Assembly: GCA_963786945.1 (NCBI GenBank)
Contig: CAWBAO010000001.1
Location: 186,001-250,000 of the forward strand
DNA from: JADKCZ01 sp963786945
GTDB taxonomy: Bacteria > Myxococcota > Myxococcia > Myxococcales > Anaeromyxobacteraceae
Direction of reading: 5' to 3'
Length of the DNA stretch: 64,000 nt
Shown: positions 44,059-54,467 of the stretch, one piece after another
How the letters are laid out: the number at the start of each line of letters is the position of its first letter
Numbering within the stretch: position 1 is the stretch's first letter
The notes under the pieces: generated by a model
Databases searched by the model: none
Told to the model about the DNA's origin: nothing
What the model saw: only the letters and a program-made list of their open reading frames with translations
Program-made: the position numbers and the translations under genes

Positions 44059-45041
44059 GTGGTCCTCCCGGGCGACGATACGCCGGCGGCGCCGCCGGCC
44101 GCCACCCGCAGGTCGCCGGCCGCCACCGCGTCGATCACCACCTCGCCCTCGCGCAGGCGGGTGTCCGGCCAGAGCACCGCCCGCTCCACCCGCGCGCCGG
44201 CCGGCACCAGGCAGCGCTCGCCGACGACGGCCTCCTCGCCCACCAGGGCCGAGGGGTCGATCCGGGCGCTCGCGGCGATGCGCCGCGGCGGCGGCAGGCC
44301 GAAGCGGCCGAGGCCGATCCGGCCCGCGGCCACCTCGAGGCTGGCGGCCAGGTAGCTGGCGGGGGTCCCGAGGTCACGCCAGGTCCCGTGGGTGACGAGG
44401 CCGCGCACCAGCCCTCGCGCCAGGAGCGGCGGGTAGACGTCCCGGTTGACGTCGACCTGGAAGGGCTCGGCCGGCACCCGCTCCAGCAGCTCGGGCGAGA
44501 CCACGTGGAGGCCAGGGAAGTGCCACGCGGTCAGCTGCTCGCCGCCCGGCCCGAAACGGCCGGCGATGCGCCTCACCCGCCCTCCCGCGTCGATCTCGAC
44601 GCTCCCGTAGCCGGACCCCGGCGGCATGGGCAGGAGCGCCATGGTGGCCAGCGCGCCGGTGGCGCGGTGGGCGGAGAGCGCGGCGGACAGGTCGACGTCG
44701 AAGAGGACGTCGCCGTTGAGCACCACCACCGCCTCGGCCCCGCGCAGCAGCGGCCGGGCCTGGCGCAGCGCCCCGCCGGTGCCGGCGAGGACGGGCTCGC
44801 GGGAGATCCGCAGGGCCAGCCCCAGCTCCTCGGCGGCGGCACCGGCCACCGCCTCCATCGCCTCCGGCAGGTGGTGGACGTTGACCACCGCCCGCCGGAT
44901 CCCGGCTCCGGCCAGCAGGCCGAGGGCGTAGCGGAGGAGCGGGACCTGGACCAGCGGCACCGCCGGCTTGGGGCGCAGCCCGGTGAGCGGGCGAAGCCGG
45001 GTGCCGAGCCCGGCGCAGAGGACCATCCCCACGAGCGCCAT
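44055..45041 (-). CDS. NDP-sugar nucleotidyltransferase with C-terminal hexapeptide repeats
   Basis: This 328-residue mannose-1-phosphate guanylyltransferase / glucose-1-phosphate thymidylyltransferase-like enzyme has the signature VLCAGLGTRLRPLTGLRPKPAVPL at residues 7-30, the metal aspartate in VVLNGDVLFDVD, and HGTWRDLGTPASYL before the repeats. The C-terminal third (about 245-320) forms a short left-handed beta-helix (ARIDPSALVGEEAVVG). It supplies an activated sugar for surface polysaccharides. The exact nucleotide and sugar cannot be told. The ATG at 45041 is 20 nt from the divergent MFS start, and a GTG at 45053 is an alternative. It is coupled to the propeller lipoprotein by an ATGA overlap. 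Confidence 0.85.
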   Translation of the reverse strand: MALVGMVLCAGLGTRLRPLTGLRPKPAVPLVQVPLLRYALGLLAGAGIRRAVVNVHHLPEAMEAVAGAAAEELGLALRISREPVLAGTGGALRQARPLLRGAEAVVVLNGDVLFDVDLSAALSAHRATGALATMALLPMPPGSGYGSVEIDAGGRVRRIAGRFGPGGEQLTAWHFPGLHVVSPELLERVPAEPFQVDVNRDVYPPLLARGLVRGLVTHGTWRDLGTPASYLAASLEVAAGRIGLGRFGLPPPRRIAASARIDPSALVGEEAVVGERCLVPAGARVERAVLWPDTRLREGEVVIDAVAAGDLRVAAGGAAGVSSPGRTT

Positions 45042-45061
45042 GGTATGGGCCACCCTACCAG

Positions 45062-46222
45062 ATGGCTCCGGCTTGGCGGCTGCGCCTCATCTACTTCCTC
45101 TACTACGGCGCGGTCGGGACCACCCTCCCCTACTTCGCGCCCTACCTGCGCGATCTGGGCTTCTCCGGGAGCGCCATCGGCACCGTGCAGATGCTGGCGC
45201 CGCTGGTGGCCCCGGCGGCGGCGCTGGGCTGGGCCGCCCTGGCCGACCGGACCGGGGCGCCGGAGCGGATGCTGCGGCTCGCCACCACGGTGTCGCTGGC
45301 GGCGGCCGTCTTCCTGCCCTGGGCCCGCACCCCGCTGGCGGTCGGGGCGGTGGTGCTGCTCCAGTCGGTGGGCGACCGGGCGGTGGTGCCGCTGCTCGAC
45401 TCGATCACCATGGCGCACGTGCGGCGCAGCCCGGGCCAGGCCTATTCCCGCATCCGGCTGGGCGGCTCGCTCGGCTTCACGGTGCTGGCGCTCCTCGGCG
45501 GCGGGCTGCTGGCCTGGCGCGGCGACCGGCCGGCCGATCCCCTGGTGCCGTGGCTCATCCTCTCCCTGGTGGCGGGCTATGCCCTCGCGGTCCGGGGCCT
45601 GCCCCACGCCGAGCCGCCGGGGGGCGAGCGACCCGGCTGGCTGGCGGTCCGCTCCCTCCTCGGCGACGGGCGGCTGCTCCTGCTGCTGGTGGGCGGCGCC
45701 CTGCACTGGCTGGCCTGCGCCCCCTTCCACCTCTTCTTCGGGGTGCTGGTGCGCGACCGGGCGCTGCCGTCGGTGGTCACCGGCCTGGGGATGGGGGCTG
45801 GGGTGATGGCGGAGATGGCGGTGCTGCTGGCCTTCCCCTGGCTGGCCGGCCGCTGGTCGCTCACCGGCCTGTTCGCCGCCGCCTTCGCAGGCTCGGCCCT
45901 CCGCTGGCTGGCCCTGTCGCAGGCGGAGAGCGCCGCAGCGGTGATCGCGCTTCAGCTCCTCCACGGGCTCACCTTCGGCCTGTTCTGGAGCTGCTCGGTG
46001 GAGTCGATGTCGCGCCTCGTCCCTGCGCCCCTGCGCGCCACCGGGCAGGCCCTCTTCACCGCGGTGGTCTTCGGCGTCGGCAACGCGGTCGGCTACCAGC
46101 TGGCCGGGCTGGCCCTCGACCACTATGGCCGCGCCCCTCCGCTCTTCGCCTGGGCGGCTGCGGTCGAATTGCTGCCGCTCCTGGGTGCGGCATTGCTGAT
46201 GCGGAAATCCCGGTTTGGCTGA
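45062..46222 (+). CDS. MFS transporter, HcaT/PPP-like family
   Basis: This 386-residue polytopic protein has about 12 transmembrane helices. The N-terminal pattern IYFLYYGAVGTTLPYFAPYLRDLGFSG and the loop WAALADRTGAPERML are those of MFS_1-like carriers related to HcaT (phenylpropionate) and nucleoside symporters. The substrate is unknown. The ATG at 45062 lies 20 nt from the divergent nucleotidyltransferase start, so the transcript may be leaderless. The last codons lead into an unusually AT-richer intergenic region. Confidence 0.8.
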   Translation: MAPAWRLRLIYFLYYGAVGTTLPYFAPYLRDLGFSGSAIGTVQMLAPLVAPAAALGWAALADRTGAPERMLRLATTVSLAAAVFLPWARTPLAVGAVVLLQSVGDRAVVPLLDSITMAHVRRSPGQAYSRIRLGGSLGFTVLALLGGGLLAWRGDRPADPLVPWLILSLVAGYALAVRGLPHAEPPGGERPGWLAVRSLLGDGRLLLLLVGGALHWLACAPFHLFFGVLVRDRALPSVVTGLGMGAGVMAEMAVLLAFPWLAGRWSLTGLFAAAFAGSALRWLALSQAESAAAVIALQLLHGLTFGLFWSCSVESMSRLVPAPLRATGQALFTAVVFGVGNAVGYQLAGLALDHYGRAPPLFAWAAAVELLPLLGAALLMRKSRFG

Positions 46223-46461
46223 ATGCGTCAATCTTGCCGGGTTGGGAATTCCCGTGTCCCCTCGGGCGGGTCGGCTTAAGCGACCTATCCGGCCGATTTC
46301 ACTAGGAGACCTTGTCTCACCGCACTTTGTGCATTTGGCGCGTTCTTTCTGCGCGCTGACTTTGCGCTCAGCCTTGTATCCCCATGTGAGCCCGTGGTAG
46401 TGGCTTTGGATACCCGCGGCCCCCCGTCTTGTCTCCAAACTCCTATCCGGAGGATTCACGA
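46223..46461. other. AT-richer intergenic leader before the MHS transporter gene
   Basis: This 239-nt gap stands out by its lower GC content and T-rich patches such as TTTGTGCATTTGG and GTTCTTTCTGCGCGC. It contains a perfect GGGAATTCCC palindrome near its left end. It must carry the promoter and leader of the transporter gene, because the previous gene ends at its left edge. I could not place a -35/-10 pair or a sigma-54 element with confidence. The Shine-Dalgarno GGAGG ends about 8 nt before the ATG and can pair weakly with CTCC just upstream. Confidence 0.5.
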
Positions 46462-48132
46462 ATGGCTGAGTCGAATGTGGCGAACGTCCCAAGCAAGGGA
46501 ACCGGGATCACCAAGGAAGAGCGGATGGTCATCTTCGCCTCCTCCCTGGGCACCGTCTTCGAGTGGTACGACTTCTACCTGTACGGCTCGCTGGCCGCGA
46601 TCATCTCCAAGCAGTTCTTCGTGGCGGTGAACGAGACCACCTCGTTCATCTTCGCCCTGCTCGCCTTCGCGGCCGGCTTCTTCGTCCGCCCCTTCGGCGC
46701 CATCGTCTTCGGCCGCATCGGCGACCTGATCGGCCGCAAGTACACCTTCCTCGTCACCATCCTCCTGATGGGCGGCGCCACCGTGATCGTGGGCGTGCTG
46801 CCCAACTACAACAGCATCGGCATCGCGGCGCCGATCATCCTCATCACCATGCGCATCCTGCAGGGCCTGGCGCTGGGCGGTGAGTACGGCGGCGCGGCCA
46901 CCTACGTGGCCGAGCACGCGCCCAACGGCAAGCGCGGCTTCTTCACCTCCTTCATCCAGACCACGGCGACGCTGGGCCTCTTCATGTCGCTGATCGTCAT
47001 CCTCTCCTGCCGCCTCGCCCTCGGCACGCAGGCCTTCGAGGAATGGGGCTGGCGCATCCCCTTCCTGCTCTCCGCCATCCTGGTCGGCATCTCCGTCTGG
47101 ATCCGGCTGCAGCTGGCCGAGTCGCCGGTCTTCAAGCGCATGAAGGAGGAGGGCAAGGTCACCCGCGCCCCGCTGACCGAGTCGTTCCTGCGCTGGGGCA
47201 ACCTCAAGATCGTGCTCCTCGTCCTCTTCGGCGGCGTCGCCGGCCAGGGCGTGGTCTGGTACACGGGCATGTTCTATGAGCTCTTCTTCCTGCTCCAGAC
47301 CCTCAAGCTCGAGTCGCAGGCGGCCAACCTGATCGTGGCCTTCTCGCTGATCATCGGCACGCCGTTCTTCATCATCTTCGGCGCGCTCTCGGACAGGGTG
47401 GGCCGCAAGTGGATCATCATGGCCGGCTGCCTCATCGCCGCCCTGACCTACTTCCCCATCTTCAAGGCGCTCACCCACTACGCCAACCCGGCGCTCGAGG
47501 AGGCGACCATCGCCGACCCGGTCGTGGTGGTGGCCGACCCGGATGACTGCGCCTTCCAGTTCGACCCCATCGGCAAGAAGACCTTCAAGTCCTCCTGCGA
47601 CCAGGTGAAGAGCATCCTCGCCAAGAAGGCCATCCCGTACACCAACGAGGCGGCCCCCCCCGGCACCATCGCCTCGGTGCGGGTCGGCCCCACGGTGGTG
47701 CAGAGCTTCAACGGCAACGAGCCGGGCATCGACTTCAAGGCCAAGAACGCCGAGCTCGCCAAGGCCCTGGGCGCCGCCACCAAGATGTACCCGGCCAAGG
47801 CCGACATGAGCCGCGTCAACACCCCCATGGTGATCCTGCTGCTCGTCATCCTCGTCATCTACGTGACGATGGTGTACGCGCCCATCGGCGCCTGGCTGGT
47901 CGAGCTCTTCCCGGCTCGCATCCGCTACACGTCGATGTCGCTGCCCTACCACATCGGCAACGGCTGGTTCGGCGGCTTCCTGCCCACCATCGCCTTCGCC
48001 CTGGTGGCCGCCACCGGCGACATCTACTACGGCCTCTGGTACCCCATCACCATCGCCCTCATGACCTTCGTCGTCGGCTCGCTGTTCATGAAGGACTCCG
48101 ACACGCAGGGCTCCATCCACCACATCGACTAG
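46462..48132 (+). CDS. MHS-family MFS symporter with large extracytoplasmic insertion
   Basis: This 556-residue metabolite:H+ symporter of the ProP/KgtP/ShiA type is identified by SLGTVFEWYDFYLYGSLAA at the N-terminus, the loop FGRIGDLIGRKYTF, and RILQGLALGGEYGGAATYV. Typical members have 430-500 residues. The extra length is a hydrophilic stretch of roughly 110 residues (about 345-460) with two cysteines that may form a disulfide, placed between late transmembrane helices. The last helices then follow (IYVTMVYAPIGAWLVELFP). The substrate could be a carboxylate, proline/betaine or similar. GGAGG precedes the ATG at 46462. Codon choice favours C-ending codons strongly, suggesting high expression. 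A good terminator follows. Confidence 0.88.
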   Translation: MAESNVANVPSKGTGITKEERMVIFASSLGTVFEWYDFYLYGSLAAIISKQFFVAVNETTSFIFALLAFAAGFFVRPFGAIVFGRIGDLIGRKYTFLVTILLMGGATVIVGVLPNYNSIGIAAPIILITMRILQGLALGGEYGGAATYVAEHAPNGKRGFFTSFIQTTATLGLFMSLIVILSCRLALGTQAFEEWGWRIPFLLSAILVGISVWIRLQLAESPVFKRMKEEGKVTRAPLTESFLRWGNLKIVLLVLFGGVAGQGVVWYTGMFYELFFLLQTLKLESQAANLIVAFSLIIGTPFFIIFGALSDRVGRKWIIMAGCLIAALTYFPIFKALTHYANPALEEATIADPVVVVADPDDCAFQFDPIGKKTFKSSCDQVKSILAKKAIPYTNEAAPPGTIASVRVGPTVVQSFNGNEPGIDFKAKNAELAKALGAATKMYPAKADMSRVNTPMVILLLVILVIYVTMVYAPIGAWLVELFPARIRYTSMSLPYHIGNGWFGGFLPTIAFALVAATGDIYYGLWYPITIALMTFVVGSLFMKDSDTQGSIHHID

Positions 48133-48152
48133 CGGTGGGTCTCGGTTGATCG

Positions 48153-48198
48153 GCGGCCCCCGGTGCCCACGGCGCCGGGGGCCGCTTCCTTTCTTTCG
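48153..48198 (+). terminator. Rho-independent terminator of the MHS transporter gene
   Basis: An 11-bp perfect stem (GCGGCCCCCGG at 48153-48163 with CCGGGGGCCGC at 48175-48185) has an 11-nt loop. It is followed directly by a T-rich tail, TTCCTTTCTTTCG. It lies 20 nt past the stop codon. This is the only hairpin in the window with a convincing T-tract. Confidence 0.85.
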
Positions 48199-48256
48199 TG
48201 GTAGATTGTTGCCATCCAAACCAGGCCGCGCCGCTCAGGTGACGAGGGCCGCTTCC

Positions 48257-48463
48257 ATGAGGAGCTTCACGATGAAGTCGTCCGTACGCGCCGCAGCCGC
48301 CGCCGTCCTCTCCACCGCCGCCACCGCGGCCCTCGCCTCCGAAGGCCCCGAGGGGCTCGGTGAGATGCACGGCATCATGCCGCTCCTCTATCTCATCGGT
48401 GGCGTGGCCGCGATGGGCCTGGTGATCTGGCTGATGCTCAAGTTCATGAACCGCAAGGGCTAG
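48257..48463 (+). CDS. Small membrane protein with signal peptide
   Basis: This 68-residue protein starts at the ATG at 48257 (an internal ATG follows five codons later). It has a cleavable-looking signal (about 1-27, ending ALA), a short linker (SEGPEGLGEMHG) and one transmembrane helix (about 40-60, IMPLLYLIGGVAAMGLVIWLML) with a basic cytoplasmic end. Its position right after the transporter terminator suggests its own promoter; TAGATT near 48203 could be a -10 box. Function unknown. Confidence 0.6.
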   Translation: MRSFTMKSSVRAAAAAVLSTAATAALASEGPEGLGEMHGIMPLLYLIGGVAAMGLVIWLMLKFMNRKG

Positions 48464-48577
48464 GCCGGGGTTCCGGCCGATCGAGCCCAGCGAGCGCATC
48501 GGGTGGCCACGGGTCGCCCGATGCGTCCGAGTTCACGGGCTCGAAGGGCTCGACGCCCCGTCACCGCTCGCGAGATC

Positions 48578-49057
48578 ATGTCCCCGACCAGGCGGCGCGC
48601 CAGCCCGAGGCCCCCGAAGGCCGATTCGCTGGGTTCCGCCCTGGCGTTCCTGCGGACCCTCTGGGCGGTCGACCACGGCATGGCCCAGCTCTCGGCCAGG
48701 ATGAAGCGGTCCATCGGCGCCACCGGGCCCCAGCGGCTCGCCCTCCGGCTCATCGGCCGGAGCGAGGGCATCGGGCCGGCCGAGCTGGCCAGCCTGCTCC
48801 ACGTCCATCGGAGCGCGGCCACCGGGATCGTCCAGCGGCTCGAGGCCGGCAGGCTGGTGGCGCGCCGGATCCACCCGGAGGACTCGCGCCGGTGGGTGCT
48901 CTCCCTCACGCCGGCCGGCCGGCGGATCGATCGGCGCCAGCGAGGCACCATCGAGGCGTGCGTCCGTCGCGTCCTGGCCCGCTCCAGCGCCACCGAGACG
49001 GCGGCCGCCGTCCGGATCCTGGAGCGGCTCGCCGGGGCCCTGGCCAGGGAGGACTGA
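48578..49057 (+). CDS. MarR-family transcriptional regulator
   Basis: This winged-helix repressor or activator has 159 residues from the ATG at 48578; longer in-frame starts at 48521 and 48503 would add an Arg-rich tail. The DNA-binding part shows GATGPQRLALRLIGRSEGI, the recognition helix in LHVHRSAATGIVQRLEAGRL, and the wing RIHPEDSRRWVLSLTPAGR, all typical of MarR. It lies upstream of the glycosyltransferase/MscS-like/malQ run, 98 nt ahead, and is the natural candidate regulator of that cluster. The ligand is unknown. Confidence 0.85.
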   Translation: MSPTRRRASPRPPKADSLGSALAFLRTLWAVDHGMAQLSARMKRSIGATGPQRLALRLIGRSEGIGPAELASLLHVHRSAATGIVQRLEAGRLVARRIHPEDSRRWVLSLTPAGRRIDRRQRGTIEACVRRVLARSSATETAAAVRILERLAGALARED

Positions 49058-49155
49058 GGGGGCAGGAGGCCGCCCGGCACCGAAGGCGCCGCGCCCCAAC
49101 CAGCCACGGGCGCGGCGCACGCGCCGCGGTAAGGTGCTGGGCGGAGGCCCTCCAC

Positions 49156-50427
49156 GTGCCAGCCGCCCAGGGACCCATTCCGCCTGCCGCCGCCGGGACG
49201 CGACCGGGGGGCGAGCCACCCGGGGCGAGCGCGCACGGGTCGATCCTGGTCGCCGTCCAGGGCCAGCCCGAGCAGGCGCTGGCGACCGGGCGGGCCCTGG
49301 CGGAGCGGCTCCACGCCCGCTTCGCGCCGCTCGAGCCGGTGGTGCTGGTGGGCTCCCAGCGCGGCGGCGTGGTGACCCTGGTGCCCCCGGAGCCGGAGGC
49401 GATGCGGCCGCCCGGCCCCCCGGCGGGCCTGACGCCGGCCGCGAGCCAGGGCGCCATCCCGGCCTCCGCCAGCCCGCTCGGACCGCTGCTCCGCGAGGGC
49501 GTGGCCCGGGGCGCCCTCGCCCTGGCCATCGTGGCCGCCGAGGCCCACGACCCTTCCATCGACTGGCTGGAGCGGCTGCTCTCGCCGGTGGTGGAGGGCG
49601 GCTTCGACTTCGTCTGCCCCGCCTACCTCCGGCACCGGACCGACGGAGCCATCAACACCGGCATCGTGGCGCCCCTCATCCGGACGCTCTACGGGCAGCG
49701 GCTTCGCCAGCCGCTCGGCATCGAGGCCGCCCTCTCGCCGACCCTGGCGCGGCGCCTGCTCGACGACGAGGACTGGCGGCGGCGGCCGGCCGAGGCCGGG
49801 TCCGACGCCTGGCTGCTCGCCAAGGTGCTCGGCAGCGGCGCGCGCGTGGCGCAGGCGTGGCTCGGCGCCTGGCCGCGCCCGTCGTCGGGACCCGAGGACC
49901 TGGGCGAGGTCCTGATCCGGGCGCTCGGCCTGGTGTTCGGCGAGATGGAGCGGAGCGCCGCCCAGTGGCAGCGGACCGGGCCGTCGCGCCCGGTGCCGAC
50001 CTTCGGCAGCGGCGGCTTCGAGCCCGGCGGCGAGCGGCCCGATCCAGCCCGCCTCTTCGAGGCCTTCACGCGGGGCCTGCGCGACCTGCTCCCGGTCTGG
50101 AGCCTGGTCCTGCCGCCCGCCACGCTGCTGGAGCTCCAGCGGCACGCCGCGCGCCCCATCGAGGCGGGCGGGCTGCCGGACGAGCTCTGGGCCCGGGCCA
50201 TCTTCGACTTCTCGGTGGCGCACCTGACCCGCCGGGTGGAGCGCCGCCAGCTGCTGCGCTCGCTGGCCCCGCTCTACCTGGGCTGGCTGGCCGGCCTGGC
50301 CCGCGACGCCGTCACCCTCGACGAGCCGGGCTTCGAGGCCAGGGTGGAGGCGACCGCCAGCGCCTTCGAACGGGAGAAGCGCTACCTCATCGCGCGCTGG
50401 CGCTGGCCGGACGAGTTCAACCCCTGA
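49156..50427 (+). CDS. GT78/GT81-like glycosyltransferase (mannosyl/glucosylglycerate-synthase-like), degenerate metal motif
   Basis: This protein has 423 residues. The central region aligns by eye with mannosylglycerate and glucosyl-3-phosphoglycerate synthases: SIDWLERLLSPVVEGGFDFV, then YLRHRTDGAINTGIVAPLI, then RQPLGIEAALSP, then the acidic AGSDAWLLAKVLGSG. In the reference enzymes the strand before DW carries a DxD-type metal motif (DAD). The equivalent here reads AAE, so metal binding may differ or be lost. The C-terminal about 200 residues are helical. The GTG at 49156 has GGAGG eight bases upstream. The downstream neighbours (MscS-like protein, malQ, treS, MscS, GT20) support a compatible-solute role. 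The product is inference. Confidence 0.62.
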   Translation: MPAAQGPIPPAAAGTRPGGEPPGASAHGSILVAVQGQPEQALATGRALAERLHARFAPLEPVVLVGSQRGGVVTLVPPEPEAMRPPGPPAGLTPAASQGAIPASASPLGPLLREGVARGALALAIVAAEAHDPSIDWLERLLSPVVEGGFDFVCPAYLRHRTDGAINTGIVAPLIRTLYGQRLRQPLGIEAALSPTLARRLLDDEDWRRRPAEAGSDAWLLAKVLGSGARVAQAWLGAWPRPSSGPEDLGEVLIRALGLVFGEMERSAAQWQRTGPSRPVPTFGSGGFEPGGERPDPARLFEAFTRGLRDLLPVWSLVLPPATLLELQRHAARPIEAGGLPDELWARAIFDFSVAHLTRRVERRQLLRSLAPLYLGWLAGLARDAVTLDEPGFEARVEATASAFEREKRYLIARWRWPDEFNP

Positions 50428-50439
50428 GGAGGTCGAGCC

Positions 50440-51147
50440 ATGTGGGAACAGACCAAGAACACCTTCCTGGAGGCCGTCGAGCGCGTCGTCCACACGCTGG
50501 CCCGGCTGCTCCCCGGCCTGCTGGTGATGCTCCTGCTCACCCTGCTCTCGGCCGCCCTGGCGTTCGTGGCCTCGGCCCTGGTGCGACGGATCGGCGCCCG
50601 GCTCGAGGTCGACCGCCGCTTCCGCGAGTGGGGCATGGCGCGGCCCGCCCAGGCCGGCCACCTCGGCCCGACGCGCTTCACGGCCCGCCTGGCGGCCTGG
50701 ACCGTGGTGGCCATCGGGTTCCTGGTCGGCCTGAGCGTCCTCGAGTCCAGCGCCACCAGCGCCCTGGCCCAGCGGCTCCTCGACTACGTCCCCCACGCCC
50801 TGGTGGGGCTCGTCATCCTCGCGGCCGGCGTGGCCGGCTCGCGGGCCCTGGAGCGGAGCATCCTCATCGGGTCGGTGAACATGGGGCTCCACTCGGCCCG
50901 CCTGCTCGGCCTCGGCGCCCGCTGGCTCCTGATCATCCTGGCCTCGGCCATGGCGCTGGAGCAGCTGGGCATCGGTGGCACCATCCTGACGGCCGCGTTC
51001 AGCATCCTCTTCGGGGGCATCGTGCTGTCGCTGTCGCTGGCCGTCGGGCTGGGGGCCCGGGAGGTGGTGGCGAGATCGCTCGAGCGCAGGTTCCAGGAAC
51101 CGGAGAAGCGGGACGCCACGCCGGGCGAGCAGATCCACCACCTCTGA
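50440..51147 (+). CDS. MscS-related membrane protein (conserved TM-helix repeat, no beta-domain)
   Basis: This 235-residue protein has about four or five transmembrane helices: LLPGLLVMLLLTLLSAALAF, WTVVAIGFLVGLSVL, ALVGLVILAAGVAG, and a last pair around LIILASAMALEQLGIGGTIL and FSILFGGIVLSLSLAVGLG. The Gly/Ala-rich helix ending AVGLGAREVV resembles the pore-lining and TM-helix repeats of small-conductance mechanosensitive channels and CmpX-like proteins. The soluble MscS vestibule is absent; only a 30-residue tail follows. It may be a channel accessory or stress-sensing protein. AGGAGGT precedes the ATG, and it sits 12 nt after the glycosyltransferase and 12 nt before malQ, so it is in an operon. 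Confidence 0.72.
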   Translation: MWEQTKNTFLEAVERVVHTLARLLPGLLVMLLLTLLSAALAFVASALVRRIGARLEVDRRFREWGMARPAQAGHLGPTRFTARLAAWTVVAIGFLVGLSVLESSATSALAQRLLDYVPHALVGLVILAAGVAGSRALERSILIGSVNMGLHSARLLGLGARWLLIILASAMALEQLGIGGTILTAAFSILFGGIVLSLSLAVGLGAREVVARSLERRFQEPEKRDATPGEQIHHL

Positions 51148-51159
51148 CGGGGAGCGCCC

Positions 51160-52698
51160 GTGGAGCCGGACCACCAGGAAGGAGAGCGCCGCAGCGGCGT
51201 GCTGCTCCACCCCACCTCGCTCCCCGGGCGGTTCGGGATCGGCGACCTCGGCCCCGGCGCGCTCGCCTTCGCCGACTTCCTCGCCGAGGCGGGGCAGCGG
51301 CTCTGGCAGGTGCTCCCGCTCGGCCCCACCGGCTACGGCGACTCCCCGTACCAGTCGCTGGGCGCCCTGGCCGGGAACCCGCTGCTCGTCAGCCCCGAGC
51401 GGCTGGCCGAGGACGGGCTGCTCACGGCGGCGGAGCTGGCCGAGGCCCGCGTCGCGGGCGACGGCCCCGTCGACTACGGCGACCTGATCCCCCGCCGGCA
51501 GGCCCTGCTCGGTCACGTCTCCGAGCGCCTCGACGGGCGGGGCGGCCCCGCGCTGCGGCGCGACCTGGAGGCCTTCCGGGAGGAGCGGGCCGGCTGGCTC
51601 CCGGACCTGGCGCTCTTCCTGGCCCTCAAGGCCGCCCACCGGGGCGCCCCGTGGCCGGACTGGGCCCCCGGGCTGGCGAGCCGGGAGCGGGCCGCGCTGG
51701 CCCGCGCGGCCGGGCAGCTGGCCGCCGAGGTCGAGGCGCAGGTGGTGGCCCAGTTCCTCTTCGATCGGCAGTGGCGGGCCCTGCGGGCGCAAGCCCGGGC
51801 CCGGGGCGTCGAGCTGATGGGCGACCTCCCCATCTACGTGGCCCACGACAGCGCCGAGGTCTGGGCCCGGCGCGACCTGTTCCAGCTCGACCCGCGCGGC
51901 GCGCCCACCGAGGTGGCCGGGGTCCCGCCCGACTACTTCTCGGCCACCGGCCAGCGCTGGGGCAACCCGCTCTACCGCTGGGAGGACCGGTTCGAGGACT
52001 GCGCCGGCTTCCTCGCCGAGCGGGCGCGGGCCGCGCTGGCCTGGGTGGACGAGATCCGGCTCGACCACTTCCGCGGCTTCGAGGCCTACTGGTCCATCCC
52101 CGCCGGGGCCCCCACCGCCGAGGGCGGCCGGTGGCGGCCCGGCCCGGGCGCGGCGCTCTTCGACCGGCTCCGGCTCGCGCTGGGCCGGCTCCCCTTCGTG
52201 GCCGAGAACCTCGGCGTCATCACGCCGCCCGTCGAGGCGCTGCGGCGCCGCTTCGACCTGCCGGGCATGGCCATCCTCCAGTTCGCCTTCGGCACCGATC
52301 CCCAGGCGCCCGGCTTCAGGCCGCACCGCTACCAGCGGGACCTGGTGGCCTACACCGGGACGCACGACAACGACACGGTGGCGGGCTGGTGGGCCAGCCA
52401 GGGTGGCGACTCCACCCGGACCCCCGCGGAGGTCGCCGCGGAGAAGGCGCTGGCGCTCCGGTACCTGGATGCCGACGGCCGCGACATGCCCTGGACGATG
52501 CTGCGCGCGCTGCAGGCCTCGGTGGCCGGCACGGTGATCGCCCCGGTGCAGGACCTGCTCGGGCTGGGGAGCGAGGCCCGCATGAACCGGCCGGGCACCG
52601 CGTCCGGGAACTGGCGCTGGCGCCTGCGGGAGGGGCAGCTCACCGGCGCGCTGGCGGCGCGGCTCGGCGAGCTCTCCGGCCTGTTCGAGCGGGCCTGA
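51160..52698 (+). CDS. malQ: 4-alpha-glucanotransferase (amylomaltase)
   Basis: This 512-residue GH77 enzyme transfers alpha-1,4-glucan segments and releases glucose from maltooligosaccharides. Family motifs are GVLLHPTSLPGRFGIGDLG at the start, GDLPIYVAHDSAEVW, the nucleophile aspartate in EIRLDHFRGFEAYW, the acid/base glutamate in FVAENLG, and YTGTHDNDTVAGWW. The start is a GTG at 51160 with GGGGAG before it. Convergent treS ends one base after this gene's stop. Together the two enzymes could turn glycogen-derived maltodextrin into maltose and then trehalose. Confidence 0.95.
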   Translation: MEPDHQEGERRSGVLLHPTSLPGRFGIGDLGPGALAFADFLAEAGQRLWQVLPLGPTGYGDSPYQSLGALAGNPLLVSPERLAEDGLLTAAELAEARVAGDGPVDYGDLIPRRQALLGHVSERLDGRGGPALRRDLEAFREERAGWLPDLALFLALKAAHRGAPWPDWAPGLASRERAALARAAGQLAAEVEAQVVAQFLFDRQWRALRAQARARGVELMGDLPIYVAHDSAEVWARRDLFQLDPRGAPTEVAGVPPDYFSATGQRWGNPLYRWEDRFEDCAGFLAERARAALAWVDEIRLDHFRGFEAYWSIPAGAPTAEGGRWRPGPGAALFDRLRLALGRLPFVAENLGVITPPVEALRRRFDLPGMAILQFAFGTDPQAPGFRPHRYQRDLVAYTGTHDNDTVAGWWASQGGDSTRTPAEVAAEKALALRYLDADGRDMPWTMLRALQASVAGTVIAPVQDLLGLGSEARMNRPGTASGNWRWRLREGQLTGALAARLGELSGLFERA

Positions 52699-54351
<1,653 letters not shown>

Positions 54352-54467
54352 GCGGGCTCCGGGCGCCTACCGGGCAAGGGGCCTTCCGTGCAGCTGGAGG
54401 AAGGCTACCGCATCCGGCCGACCATCGAGAGGCCCGGCCGGGGCGGCGCCCACCATCCCGGAGGCCC

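Noticed and set aside
46300..46400. Sigma-54-like TGGCGCG...TGC element before the MHS gene
   Set aside because: GG and GC are 12 rather than 10 bases apart and the -12 box is wrong, so it does not fit the strict sigma-54 geometry.
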